Shown: piece after piece, positions 23,756-32,640 of the stretch
Position numbering within the stretch: position 1 is the first letter of the stretch
Layout: each line of letters begins with the position of its first letter
Assembly (NCBI RefSeq): GCF_001668615.1
Contig: NZ_LZMC01000056.1
Span: forward strand, 86,749 to 150,748
Reading direction: 5' to 3'
Origin: Mycobacterium sp. 1274761.0
Lineage (GTDB): Bacteria > Actinomycetota > Actinomycetes > Mycobacteriales > Mycobacteriaceae
DNA: 64,000 nt
The notes under the pieces: generated by a model
What the model was told of the DNA's origin: nothing
Seen by the model: only the letters and a program-made list of their open reading frames with translations
The model's database searches: none
Translations under genes and position numbers: made by a program

Positions 23756-26422
23756 ATGGAGGAGGTCGCGCCGTCGGGGGTCGTGACGTTCCTGTTCACC
23801 GATATCGAAGGATCGACACGGCGGTGGGAAGCCGACCCAAACACGATGCGAGGCGCGCTCGTCGCGCATGACACATTGCTCAACGACGCGGTCTTGGCGC
23901 GCGGCGGCTATTTGTTCAAACACACCGGAGACGGAATCTGTGCGGCATTCGCATCCCCGCGATCTGCGGTCGACGCAGCTGTTAGCGCCCAACGCGAGCT
24001 GAAACTGCCTGTCCGAATGGGCATTGCGACCGGTGAGGCGGAGCGCCGAGGTGACGACTATTTCGGCGCGGTCCTGAACCGGGCGGCCCGGGTGATGGCG
24101 GCGGGTCATGGCGGGCAGATCCTGCTCGACGCGACGTCGGCTGGGCTTCTGTCTGGCGTCGACCTACTCGACTTAGGGCTGCGGCAGCTCCGCGACATCG
24201 AGAAAGCCGTGAACATCTTCCAGGTCCGCGGCGACGGTCTGCGGTCGGAGTTTCCGCCGCTCAAGACGCTTGATTCGACGCCGGGAAACCTTCGCGTCTC
24301 CACGACGGCGTTCTTCGGCCGGGAAGCCGAGATCGCCGACGTACAAACGTCGCTGAAGGCACATCGACTTGTCACACTGACCGGTCCTGGCGGAGTGGGC
24401 AAGACGCGCCTCGCTCTGGAGGTCGCACAACGATCAGCCTTTGAGTACTCCGACGGCGTCTGGGTCATCGAACTTGCCCCAGTCGGCGATCCCGCCGCGA
24501 TTGCTGGGGCGGTGGCGGCAGCGCTAGGCGTCACCCAGCAGCCGGGTATGAACCTCACCGATAGCGTCGCGGCCGCGCAGCAGGGACGCAGCCGGCTATT
24601 CGTGTTCGACAACTGCGAACACATTCTGGATGCCGCAGCCGATGTGATCGAAAAGATCCTGCAAAGGTCCTCGACCGTATCGATCCTCGCCACAAGTCGC
24701 GAGGGTCTGCGACTGGCTGACGAAAGGATATGGCCCGTGCCGTCGCTAGACATCGACTCCAGCGCCACACAGCTGTTCGCCGAACGCGCCTCGGCGGTCG
24801 GCGCTGCGATCACATCGGCTGATGGCCTCGACGCAGTCGCCGAGATTTGCCGACGCCTTGACGGCATCCCGCTTGCAATCGAGTTAGCCGCATCGAGGAT
24901 GCAATCGATGACCGTAGCCGAACTGCAAGCGCGTCTTCACGATCGGTTCCGCTTACTGACCGGGGCGCGACGTGGCCTCGAACGTCACCAGACTCTGCGC
25001 CACGCGGTGCAATGGTCTTTTGACTTACTGACCGCCGAGGAGCAGTCGCTGCTGGCCCGAATTTCTGTGTTCGCGGGCGGTTTCGATCTGGCCGGAGCAT
25101 GCGCGATCACAGGCAGCGGCGATGAGCTTGCCACGCTGGATCTGCTCGCTGCCCTTGTGCGGAAGTCACTTCTCATTGCCGACCGATCGTCGGGCCAGAC
25201 GAGATTCTCGATGCTGGAGACGATCCGGCAGTTCGCCGATGAACGGTTGATCGATAGCGGCGAAGCCCCAAGTGCCCGTGCCGCGCACGCGCACTACTTC
25301 GCAGCGGCCGAAGACGCCGTACTGAGACTCTTCAACAGTCCACATCAACGCGAGGCCTACGAGTGGCTCGCACGGGAATTGCCAAACGTGCGTGCCGCAT
25401 TCCGCTGGGCCGTCGATGGCGACGACTTAGACACCTGCGCGACAATCGCGTTCTACACCGCGCTTCTCGGGGTGTGTTGTGACTTGTACGAGCCGGTCAT
25501 GTGGGCGGAGGAACTCGTCTCGTCTGCAGCGGCCCGCGATCATCCGCGGCTGGTGCAGCTCTGCGCGATCGCTGCCCAGCTCTACGCGGTTGGTCGGGTC
25601 GACGATGCCATCGGTTACGCCGAAATGGCGCGGGATGCTCTCGACCGCGGCGGCTACACCGACGTCCCCTTCGGATATGAAGTCATCATCGGTACCGCCT
25701 ATCACCTGAGGGGTGAGCCAGATAAGACGGCGGCCATGGTCCGCGACACAATCACTCGCACTACCGGTTCAACTGTTCTCGCCCGAGCCATGCTGGCGAT
25801 GGCGCTGACGAACTGTGGTGCAGTCAGTGAGGCGATGACAATTGTCAAAGACCTTCCCATAGAAGCGGAAACGGTGGAAAACCCGCAAGTGAAATGCCTG
25901 GCGCTCAATGCATACGGCTGGGCCCATCGCGAGGCCGACCCGAAGACGGCCTACGAGGTCACTTATCGTGCGATGCTGGTCGCGCGCGCTAGCGGCAACA
26001 GATTCGCTGAGTCAACCATTTCCATCGGATTATCCAGGTTGGCCGTCACACACGGTGATCCTCTGGAGGCTATCGATCATCTCGTGCTTGCAATTCGCAA
26101 CTACCAGAACTCAGGCAGCTTTCTTCTCGTGACGGGGCCACTCTCGATGATCGCTGTGCTTCTCGCGCGATTCGAGTCGTATGAAGCGGCGGCCACGATT
26201 ATGGGATGCGGCGACATGCGAAGCTCCCGTCTCGTGTTCCCAGAGGTCGACTCCGCAGTAGTGCATCTTCGCGAGGTGCTTGGTGATCAGACCTACGAGT
26301 CGCTTACCCGCAGAGGTGCTGCCATGACGACTCCGGTGATGGTGGCTTACGCATTCGATCAAATCGAGCGATTGCGAACCGCTTTGGAGCAAGCGCAGAA
26401 TCCCACTCCCACAGATCATTAG
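23756..26422 (+). CDS. Class III adenylate/guanylate cyclase fused to NB-ARC-like ATPase and TPR region
   Basis: About 889 residues, starting at ATG 23756 or the adjoining GTG 23753 (numbering from the GTG). Residues 10-160 are a class III cyclase domain with every catalytic residue: metal-binding Asp17 (FTDIEGS) and Asp60 (HTGDG), purine-specifying Lys56 and Asp102, transition-state Asn109 and Arg113 (NRAARV). A STAND/AAA-type ATPase follows, with Walker A GPGGVGKT at 211-218 and Walker B LFVFDNCEH near 290, then GIPLAIELAASRM, and from about 500 to the end helical TPR-like repeats. Mycobacterial relatives (Rv0386, Rv2488c types) end in a LuxR helix-turn-helix; none is visible here. Codon third positions look less GC-rich than in neighbours. 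Lys/Asp at the purine site predict cAMP as product. Confidence 0.85.
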   Translation: MEEVAPSGVVTFLFTDIEGSTRRWEADPNTMRGALVAHDTLLNDAVLARGGYLFKHTGDGICAAFASPRSAVDAAVSAQRELKLPVRMGIATGEAERRGDDYFGAVLNRAARVMAAGHGGQILLDATSAGLLSGVDLLDLGLRQLRDIEKAVNIFQVRGDGLRSEFPPLKTLDSTPGNLRVSTTAFFGREAEIADVQTSLKAHRLVTLTGPGGVGKTRLALEVAQRSAFEYSDGVWVIELAPVGDPAAIAGAVAAALGVTQQPGMNLTDSVAAAQQGRSRLFVFDNCEHILDAAADVIEKILQRSSTVSILATSREGLRLADERIWPVPSLDIDSSATQLFAERASAVGAAITSADGLDAVAEICRRLDGIPLAIELAASRMQSMTVAELQARLHDRFRLLTGARRGLERHQTLRHAVQWSFDLLTAEEQSLLARISVFAGGFDLAGACAITGSGDELATLDLLAALVRKSLLIADRSSGQTRFSMLETIRQFADERLIDSGEAPSARAAHAHYFAAAEDAVLRLFNSPHQREAYEWLARELPNVRAAFRWAVDGDDLDTCATIAFYTALLGVCCDLYEPVMWAEELVSSAAARDHPRLVQLCAIAAQLYAVGRVDDAIGYAEMARDALDRGGYTDVPFGYEVIIGTAYHLRGEPDKTAAMVRDTITRTTGSTVLARAMLAMALTNCGAVSEAMTIVKDLPIEAETVENPQVKCLALNAYGWAHREADPKTAYEVTYRAMLVARASGNRFAESTISIGLSRLAVTHGDPLEAIDHLVLAIRNYQNSGSFLLVTGPLSMIAVLLARFESYEAAATIMGCGDMRSSRLVFPEVDSAVVHLREVLGDQTYESLTRRGAAMTTPVMVAYAFDQIERLRTALEQAQNPTPTDH

Positions 26423-26431
26423 TGAACCTGC

Positions 26432-26457
26432 CGACGCGAATCGCGCGTAACGCGTCG
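26432..26457. terminator. Inverted repeat between convergent cyclase and pckG genes
   Basis: CGACGCG (26432-26438) and CGCGTCG (26451-26457) form 7-bp arms around a 12-nt loop in the 73-bp gap between two convergent stops. No U-tract follows, as is usual in mycobacteria; it is a plausible bidirectional terminator. Confidence 0.45.
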
Positions 26458-26495
26458 TCAGATTCACAAATGCGGGCCGGCAGACACCCGCTGAG

Positions 26496-28322
26496 TTACT
26501 CGGCTTCGGCCAACCGGTGCTTCAGCGCGTCGAACTCGTCTTTGATGCCGGTCGGCAGCTTCTCGCCGACGAACTCGAACCACTCCTCGATCTGCGGGAG
26601 TTCCTCGCGCCACTCGTCGGGGTTCACCGCCAGCGCGGCGTCCACGTCGGCGGCATCGACATCAAGGCCATCCAGATCCAAGTCCTCAGCGGTCGGCACG
26701 GTGCCGATCGGCGTGGTGCGGCCACCGGCGCGATGCTCGATCCGGTCGATGATCCACTTCATCACGCGGCTGTTCTCGCCGAAGCCCGGCCACAGGAAGC
26801 GGCCGTCGTCGCCGCGGCGGAACCAGTTGACGAAGAAGATCTTCGGCATCTTCGACTCATCGGACTGCTTGCCGATGTTGATCCAGTGCGCGAAGTAGTC
26901 GCCGACGTTGTAGCCGAGGAACGGCAGCATCGCCATCGGGTCGCGGCGTACGGTGCCGACCTTGCCCTCGGCGGCCGCGGTCTGCTCAGAACCCATGGTG
27001 GCGCCGATGAAGACGCCATGCTGCCAGTCGCGAGCCTGCGTCACCAGCGGCACCGTCGTCTTGCGGCGGGCACCGAACAGGATCGCCGAGATCGGCACAC
27101 CCTGCGGGTCGTCCCACTCCGGAGCCAACGTCGGGCACTGCGACATCGGCGTGCAGTAGCGCGAGTTCGGGTGTGCCGCTTTCTCTTCCGAGTCGGGCGT
27201 CCAGTCGCGGCCCTTCCAGTCGATGAGGTGTTGCGGGTCGCCCTCGAGGCCCTCCCACCACACGTCGTCGTCGTCGGTCAGCGCGACGTTGGTGAAGACG
27301 GTGTTGCCGGCCTCGATGGTCTTCATCGCGTTGGGGTTTGACTTCCAGTTGGTGCCTGGCGCGACACCGAAGAAGCCGAACTCCGGGTTGACCGCATACA
27401 GCCGGCCGTCCTTGCCGAACCGCATCCAGGCGATGTCGTCGCCGACGGTCTCGGCGCGCCAGCCCGGAATGGTGGGCTGCAGCATCGCGAGGTTGGTCTT
27501 GCCGCACGCCGACGGGAACGCCGCGGCGATGAAGTACGACTTGTTCTCCGGCGAAATCAGCTTGAGGATCAGCATGTGCTCGGCGAGCCAACCCTCGTCA
27601 TGCGCCATCGCCGACGCGATACGCAGCGAGTAGCACTTCTTGCCCAGCAGCGCGTTGCCGCCGTAACCCGATCCGTAGCTCCAGATCTCACGGGTCTCGG
27701 GGAAGTGGCTGATGTACTTGGTCTCGTTGCAGGGCCACGGCACATCCTTCTGACCCGGCTCCAGCGGCGCGCCGATCGAGTGCAGCGCCTTGACGAAGAA
27801 GCCGTCGGTGCCCATCTTGTCGAGCGCGGCCTTACCCATGCGCGTCATCGTCCGCATCGACACCACGACGTACTCCGAGTCGGTGATCTCGACACCCAGC
27901 TTGGGATCCTCGGCGCCGAGCGGGCCCATGCAGAACGGCACCACGTACATGGTGCGGCCGCGCATGCTACCGCGGTAGAGGTCGGTCATGATGCCGCGCA
28001 TCTCAGCCGGGTCCATCCAGTTGTTGGTGGGGCCTGCGTCGATCTCACGCTCGGTGCAGATGAAGGTGCGCGACTCCACGCGGGCCACGTCGGACGGATC
28101 GGACAGCGCCAGGTAGGAGTTCGGCTTCTTCTCGTCGTTCAGCCGCTTGAAGGTTCCGGCCGCCTCCAGCTGCGCGCACAGCCGGGCGTTCTCTTCGTCG
28201 GACCCGTCGGCGAACACCACCCGATCGGGCTGCGTGAGCTCGGCGACCTCCTGGACCCACGCGAGCAGTTCTGCGTGTTTCGTCGGTGCGGTGTCCAGAC
28301 CGGGAATGGTCGCTGACGTCAT
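26496..28322 (-). CDS. pckG: Phosphoenolpyruvate carboxykinase (GTP)
   Basis: A 608-residue enzyme (M. tuberculosis PckA about 606) catalysing GTP-dependent conversion of oxaloacetate to PEP in gluconeogenesis on fatty acids or cholesterol. Visible motifs: the kinase-1 loop [13 protein letters not shown], kinase-2 [50 protein letters not shown] and DWKGRDWTP. The frame opens at 28355, but the third Met ([13 protein letters not shown] at 28322) has CAGGAG six bases upstream and is the start. It lies downstream of the two GTPase-like genes on the same strand, separated by a 164-bp gap with its own promoter signals, and beside a lipid-degradation block. Confidence 0.96.
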   Translation of the reverse strand: MTSATIPGLDTAPTKHAELLAWVQEVAELTQPDRVVFADGSDEENARLCAQLEAAGTFKRLNDEKKPNSYLALSDPSDVARVESRTFICTEREIDAGPTNNWMDPAEMRGIMTDLYRGSMRGRTMYVVPFCMGPLGAEDPKLGVEITDSEYVVVSMRTMTRMGKAALDKMGTDGFFVKALHSIGAPLEPGQKDVPWPCNETKYISHFPETREIWSYGSGYGGNALLGKKCYSLRIASAMAHDEGWLAEHMLILKLISPENKSYFIAAAFPSACGKTNLAMLQPTIPGWRAETVGDDIAWMRFGKDGRLYAVNPEFGFFGVAPGTNWKSNPNAMKTIEAGNTVFTNVALTDDDDVWWEGLEGDPQHLIDWKGRDWTPDSEEKAAHPNSRYCTPMSQCPTLAPEWDDPQGVPISAILFGARRKTTVPLVTQARDWQHGVFIGATMGSEQTAAAEGKVGTVRRDPMAMLPFLGYNVGDYFAHWINIGKQSDESKMPKIFFVNWFRRGDDGRFLWPGFGENSRVMKWIIDRIEHRAGGRTTPIGTVPTAEDLDLDGLDVDAADVDAALAVNPDEWREELPQIEEWFEFVGEKLPTGIKDEFDALKHRLAEAE

Positions 28323-28485
28323 CAACATCTCCTGCGTACGGTTTTCCACCAGCACGCGGGCAGTCGCGTCGCTGGCACTTATCGCCCTCTTATAGAGGTT
28401 AACGCGGGTGACATACCCGTGGTTAATCGGATCTATGTCCGATCACTCACAGGAACGATTCAGAAAGCTCGGCTCGCTGCGCTTA
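28323..28485. promoter_or_regulatory. pckG upstream region with palindromes and degenerate CRP-like site
   Basis: Three signals are seen. ATCGGA-TCTATG-TCCGAT (28426-28443) is a palindrome with 6-bp arms. CGGGT-GACAT-ACCCG around 28404-28420 is a second. TGTCCGATCACTCACA (28436-28451) matches the CRP consensus in the right half and has two mismatches in the left half. A minus-strand CTATAA-like -10 lies near 28392. Together they suggest regulated transcription of pckG; the factors are unknown. Confidence 0.45.
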
Positions 28486-29937
28486 TCAGGTATGACGCTC
28501 GCCCGCGAGCTCGGCGCGCACGGTCTCCAATGCCTTCTGCAGCGCGGGCAGCCGCCGGTCGCGCAGCGCCGCGGCACGCGCGGTCGCCAACGCGTGTTCG
28601 CGGAGCTCAGCGTCGATCTTGGCGACCGCGGCGGCGGTCTCGTCGGCGTCGGCCTCGTCGCGTCGGGTCGCTTCGGCGGTCAGTTCGGCCTCGGCGGCAA
28701 CCACCCGCGTGGCGACCCTCTCCTCGAGCGTGGCCTGCAGCAAGCCGATCACCACCGCGACCCAGCGGTCCAGCATCGTCCGGTCGGCCAGCAGACCGCG
28801 CATGCCGACGACCCAGACGGTGACCAACAGACCCACGACGGCCCCCGCCGCCAGGCCCGCGATCGTCAGGCCCGGTGCGAGCCCGGCGAACAACCGGCTC
28901 ACGCCCAGCGCCACACCGAGGCCGAAGCCCGCTCCGAGCACCATCATCAGCCGCGTTTCGAGCCGACGCGATTTCAGCGGCGGCGGCACCATCCTCGGCG
29001 CCGACGGCGCAGGCGGTGATTCCGGCGCGGCCAGACCGAGTTCGGTCGCCATGTCGGCGAGGTGCTTGGTGGTGCCGGCTTCGACTTCTTCGATCACTTC
29101 GTCGACCCGGGCGCGGACATAGCCTTCAAAGTCGGGCATCCGCCGTCTGGTCATCGCCGCCGCGTCTTCCTGCAATTCCGTACGCACCGAGGTACAGCGG
29201 TTGCGAGCGAAGTACGCGAGCTGGACGCGGGCCTGCTGGAACTGGCTGCGCAGCGCGATGGTGCGCTCGGATTTTATGACCCTGCGATTGCGCAGCACCG
29301 CTTCCCGCCGGTCCTTCAGTGCACTGACGCGTGCGTGCCGGTCGGCGCCCGACCCGTCCGAGGTATGCCGCGATATCACCGCCTGCAAGCGAGAGTCCCA
29401 CGCCCGCAGCCTGTTTCGCCGCTTTGTGTCCGGGTCGTCCAGTCGGGTTCGCAGCAACTCGACGAGCTCGTCGACGTTCGGTTCGCCGAGATCGGGGGCC
29501 GCCGCCACACCGACCCACGGCATGTCCCGGTAGCGGTCTGCGTGGGCGGCCAGCCGCGCCCGGTCTTCTGCGAGCACGTCGCGCCAGTCGCGGTGCACAT
29601 CGATCTTCGAAACGGCCCCGATCACAACATCGGTATGTTGGGCGGCGAAATCGATCAGGGCACAGTCGGATTCGGTGATCGGCGCCACTGCGGACACGAC
29701 GAACACCACGGCGGTCGGCGCATCGACCGGCTTGAGGTCGTCGGATTCGACGAACGTGTGATCCGGCAGTCGATCGCGCAATGCGGCGATCACGCCGCTC
29801 GCACCGGCCAGCCACGGGCCGACGACGAGCACAACGTCGCGGCTCTCCACACCCGGCGAGGTCAAGCCGGGATCGGCGGCCACGACCAGCGCGTCGACCG
29901 CGGCCACCGGATCGTCGACCTGGTCGACGTCGGTCAC
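28486..29937 (-). CDS. Degenerate GTPase/dynamin-like membrane protein, second of pair (Rv0210-like)
   Basis: The long open frame reaches 30672, but its first 245 codons are arginine-rich antisense of the upstream gene. The GTG at 29937 overlaps the upstream stop as GTGA and has GGAG 7 nt away, giving 483 residues (Rv0210 about 492, from memory). Near residue 34 a P-loop-like VVLVVGPWLAGASGV lacks the usual G-K-S/T; AVVFVVSAV and VIGAVSKIDVHRDW resemble G3/G4. A helical, Arg-rich middle is followed near residue 320 by a hydrophobic hairpin (MMVLGAGFGLGVALGVS...GLTIAGLAAGAVVGLLVTVWVVG) and a C-terminal coiled coil. The layout recalls dynamin-like proteins that insert a hairpin in the membrane. 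Function unknown. Confidence 0.75.
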   Translation of the reverse strand: MTDVDQVDDPVAAVDALVVAADPGLTSPGVESRDVVLVVGPWLAGASGVIAALRDRLPDHTFVESDDLKPVDAPTAVVFVVSAVAPITESDCALIDFAAQHTDVVIGAVSKIDVHRDWRDVLAEDRARLAAHADRYRDMPWVGVAAAPDLGEPNVDELVELLRTRLDDPDTKRRNRLRAWDSRLQAVISRHTSDGSGADRHARVSALKDRREAVLRNRRVIKSERTIALRSQFQQARVQLAYFARNRCTSVRTELQEDAAAMTRRRMPDFEGYVRARVDEVIEEVEAGTTKHLADMATELGLAAPESPPAPSAPRMVPPPLKSRRLETRLMMVLGAGFGLGVALGVSRLFAGLAPGLTIAGLAAGAVVGLLVTVWVVGMRGLLADRTMLDRWVAVVIGLLQATLEERVATRVVAAEAELTAEATRRDEADADETAAAVAKIDAELREHALATARAAALRDRRLPALQKALETVRAELAGERHT

Positions 29938-30965
29938 CAGTGCTCCGCGCGTCGCATCAGCCGCAGTGAACCGCGGCAGATGTCGGCGCCACACTGACGG
30001 TGAAGGGAGTTGACCGGACCGCGGCTGTAGCGCTGCCAGTGCACAGCGCGTCCCAGATGTACCGATGGTGCGTCTCCTGCGTCGACCGACATGCCCGCGG
30101 CCGCAACGACATCGACCGCCGCGGCCATCACGGCGACCACGGCGTCGTCGCGGGCGACGAACTCGGCCACCTCCGGGGTGCCCTGCGCGGCCATCGCGCG
30201 CAGTCGGGTGAGCGCCGCGCGCACCCGCCGGTAGCGCACCTCGGCGCCGACGGCGGCCAGGCCGTCCATCACCTGCTCGACGCGGCTGAGCCGACGCCAG
30301 ACCGCGGGCAGATCGGCGGGGTCGGTCCCCTGCTGCAGCGCGAGGACACCGTGCGCGATGCCGAAGAGGTCGAGGGTGTTCAGCAGTCGTGCGCGCGCGC
30401 CGCGGGACAGACCGTGCTCGGCTGACAGGAATCCGTCGGTGGAGGTGAGATCGGCCGGTTCGGCGGTCAGGGCGCGCAGCGCGTCGACAAGTTCGTCGTC
30501 GGGCACCGCGCAGGCCAGCAGCGCAACCATCGACACCGTCGGCGCGCCGGTCAGCGCGCGGATCTCGGCGGCCCGACGGTCGGCGATGGCAAGCGGGCCG
30601 CCCGCCCCGAACCCGGCCAGATCCGCCTTGTTCAGCACGACGAGCGTCGGGCGCCGCGGACGTGAGGAGCAAGGAAGGTCAAGGCCGATCATCGCCCGGT
30701 CTTCGGGCTTGAGCGCCTCGGCGACGACCACCACGTCGACGTCGGCATCGTCGTCATCGCCGTTGTCGAGGGACACTCCCGCGCCGGCCAGCGCGGCTGC
30801 CACGGTGCCACGACCGACGCCGTCGCGTCCGCGCACCGCAACCCGCAGCGGGGCGCCGACCTCGTCGGCGAGCGCGGCGATCTGCGGGTCGTCCACGCGT
30901 CGCGCCAGCCGCGTCAGTTCGGTGGTGAAAATCTGGTGGCCTTCCGTGCTCGCCGTTTCGCCCAT
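29934..30965 (-). CDS. Degenerate GTPase-like protein, first of pair (Rv0209-like)
   Basis: From the ATG at 30965, preceded by GGAGGGGAGG, the product has 343 residues (Rv0209 about 361, from memory). After a helical start (STEGHQIFTTELTRLARRV) comes a degenerate P-loop RVAVRGRDGVGRGTVAAALAG, in which the invariant Lys is replaced by Arg-Gly, an aspartate-rich loop, and a well-kept G4 motif LVVLNKADLAGFG. The remainder is helical with no membrane segment. The pattern is that of a TRAFAC-type GTPase that may no longer hydrolyse normally. Its stop overlaps the start of the second gene by 4 bp, so the two proteins are probably made together and interact. It is divergent from trmB. Confidence 0.75.
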   Translation of the reverse strand: MGETASTEGHQIFTTELTRLARRVDDPQIAALADEVGAPLRVAVRGRDGVGRGTVAAALAGAGVSLDNGDDDDADVDVVVVAEALKPEDRAMIGLDLPCSSRPRRPTLVVLNKADLAGFGAGGPLAIADRRAAEIRALTGAPTVSMVALLACAVPDDELVDALRALTAEPADLTSTDGFLSAEHGLSRGARARLLNTLDLFGIAHGVLALQQGTDPADLPAVWRRLSRVEQVMDGLAAVGAEVRYRRVRAALTRLRAMAAQGTPEVAEFVARDDAVVAVMAAAVDVVAAAGMSVDAGDAPSVHLGRAVHWQRYSRGPVNSLHRQCGADICRGSLRLMRRAEHW

Positions 30966-31205
30966 GATTCCTCCCCTCCAGAAATGGTGGCACCTTCGGG
31001 CACCCTCCGCGAACGGATGTTTTCGCTCCGAGATTGCCGACATGATGGCGATCGCTCGCACCTTTGCGCCCAGCTGTGAGTTTGGGCACCGACGGGGTTG
31101 GCAACTGTTGGGTATCAATATGCACCGCGATGCGGGTTCTGAGGCGCCGATGCGCAACCATGGACAAATGCATGCGCGGCGAACTCGACCGTCCGAGAGG
31201 CGGCG
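30966..31205. promoter_or_regulatory. Divergent intergenic region between GTPase-like operon and trmB
   Basis: 240 bp with no credible gene; the frames crossing it are continuations of neighbours. It must hold promoters for both directions. A strong GGAGGGGAGG lies immediately before the minus-strand start, and GAGAGG before trmB. Bases such as GGGTATCAATATGCA near 31110-31125 are relatively AT-rich and may be a plus-strand -10. No clear palindromic operator was found. Confidence 0.5.
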
Positions 31206-31925
31206 ATGACTCGACCCGCTTCGCATCTTCATCCCCGGGTCACCAGCTACCGGTCCCGGCGCTCGTCGGTTTCCACCGGCCAGCAGCAGACGTGGGAGCG
31301 GCTGTGGCCGGAGCTCGGCACACACGCGCGCACCCCTGAAGGTCCCGCCGGCCCTCTCGACACCGAGCGGTGGTTCGGCAGGTCGGCGCCGGTGGTGCTG
31401 GAGATCGGCAGCGGAACCGGAACGTCGACGCTGGCGATGGCCAAAGCCGAGCCGGACATCGACGTGGTCGCAGTCGAGGTGTACAAGCGCGGGCTGGCTC
31501 AGCTGCTCAGCGCCATCGACCGGTCGGCCCAGACAGACCCCGTCACCAACATCCGGCTGGTCCGCGGCGACGGGGTCGACGTGCTCGAGCATATGTTCGG
31601 ACCTCAGTCACTGACCGGTGTGCGGGTGTTCTTCCCCGACCCATGGCCCAAGGCCCGCCACCACAAGCGCAGGCTGCTGCAGCCCGACACCATCGCGCTG
31701 ATCGCCGACCGGTTGCGGCCCGGCGGTGTGCTGCACGCCGCAACCGACCACCCGGGCTACGCCGAACAGATAGCCGAATGCGGTGACGCCGAGCCGCGGC
31801 TGCGGCGGGTGTCGTCGCGGGACCACCTGCCCATCTCAGTGGCGCGGCCGGTCACCAAATACGAGACGAAGGCGCGAGACGCGGGTAGCCCGGTGGCGGA
31901 GCTGGTCTGGGAGAGGCAGCCATGA
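31206..31925 (+). CDS. trmB: tRNA (guanine-N7-)-methyltransferase TrmB
   Basis: A 239-residue class I methyltransferase that forms m7G46 in tRNA. The SAM site is VVLEIGSGTGTSTLAMAKAEP followed by VVAVEVYKRGLAQLL; the family signature FFPDPWPKARHHKRRLLQ is intact, as is the C-terminal ATDHPGYAEQI. RBS-like GAGAGG lies upstream. The NYN-domain gene starts within its stop (ATGA). The trmB-NYN-mmpL3 order is the conserved mycobacterial one (Rv0208c-Rv0207c-Rv0206c). Confidence 0.95.
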   Translation: MTRPASHLHPRVTSYRSRRSSVSTGQQQTWERLWPELGTHARTPEGPAGPLDTERWFGRSAPVVLEIGSGTGTSTLAMAKAEPDIDVVAVEVYKRGLAQLLSAIDRSAQTDPVTNIRLVRGDGVDVLEHMFGPQSLTGVRVFFPDPWPKARHHKRRLLQPDTIALIADRLRPGGVLHAATDHPGYAEQIAECGDAEPRLRRVSSRDHLPISVARPVTKYETKARDAGSPVAELVWERQP

Positions 31926-32590
31926 CCATCGCAGAAGAGCTCGTCGAGGCGCCCCAGCCGGTGCCCGGCGTATCGCGGGTGCTGTTGGTGTGGGACGCAC
32001 CCAATCTCGACATGGGCCTCGGGTCGATTCTCGGCGGCAGACCGACCGCCGCGCACCGGCCCAGGTTCGACGCGCTGGGCCGGTGGCTGCTGGCACGCAC
32101 AGCGGAGATCGCAGCCGGCCGTGAGCAGGTGTCGCTTGAGCCGGAGGCCACCGTGTTCACCAACATCGCGCCGGGCAGCGCCGACGTGGTCAGACCCTGG
32201 GTCGAGGCGCTGCGGAACGTCGGCTTCGCCGTCTTCGCCAAACCCAAGGTCGACGAGGACAGCGATGTCGACGCCGACATGCTCAACCACATCGAGCTCC
32301 GCCGGAGGGAGGGGTTGGCCGGCCTGCTGGTGGCCTCGGCCGATGGACAGGCCTTTCGCAGGCCACTAGAGGAGATCGCGCGCGGCGATACTCCAGTTCA
32401 GGTGCTCGGATTTCGCGAACATGCGAGTTGGGCGCTAGCCTCGGATACTTTGGAGTTTGTCGACCTGGAGGACATTCCTGGAGTTTTCCGGGAGCCACTA
32501 CCGCGAATCGGCCTAGATTCGCTGCCCGAGCAAGGGGCTTGGCTGCAGCCGTTCCGGCCGCTGTCCTCGCTACTGACCTCGCGTGTGTGA
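31922..32590 (+). CDS. NYN-domain (PIN-like) protein, Rv0207c-like
   Basis: A 222-residue protein, start ATG overlapping the trmB stop by 4 bp. The segment VLLVWDAPNLDMGLGSILGG is the NYN/LabA-like N-terminus with the first conserved Asp-x-x-Asn; VDEDSDVDADMLNHIELRR and LLVASADGQAFRRPLEEI supply the other acidic positions expected of this nuclease-like fold. An RNA-related role fits the trmB neighbour, but no substrate is known. It is 50 bp upstream of mmpL3 and conserved beside it in mycobacteria. Confidence 0.85.
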   Translation: MTIAEELVEAPQPVPGVSRVLLVWDAPNLDMGLGSILGGRPTAAHRPRFDALGRWLLARTAEIAAGREQVSLEPEATVFTNIAPGSADVVRPWVEALRNVGFAVFAKPKVDEDSDVDADMLNHIELRRREGLAGLLVASADGQAFRRPLEEIARGDTPVQVLGFREHASWALASDTLEFVDLEDIPGVFREPLPRIGLDSLPEQGAWLQPFRPLSSLLTSRV

Positions 32591-32640
32591 ACAATTGAAC
32601 TGCGCGCGGCGCATAGAGATTTTGTGAGTTAGGAGCTTAG

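Noticed and set aside
29938..30672. N-terminal 245 codons of the second GTPase-like frame
   Set aside because: Arginine-rich shadow of the upstream gene; the GTGA overlap with an RBS at 29937 is a far better start.
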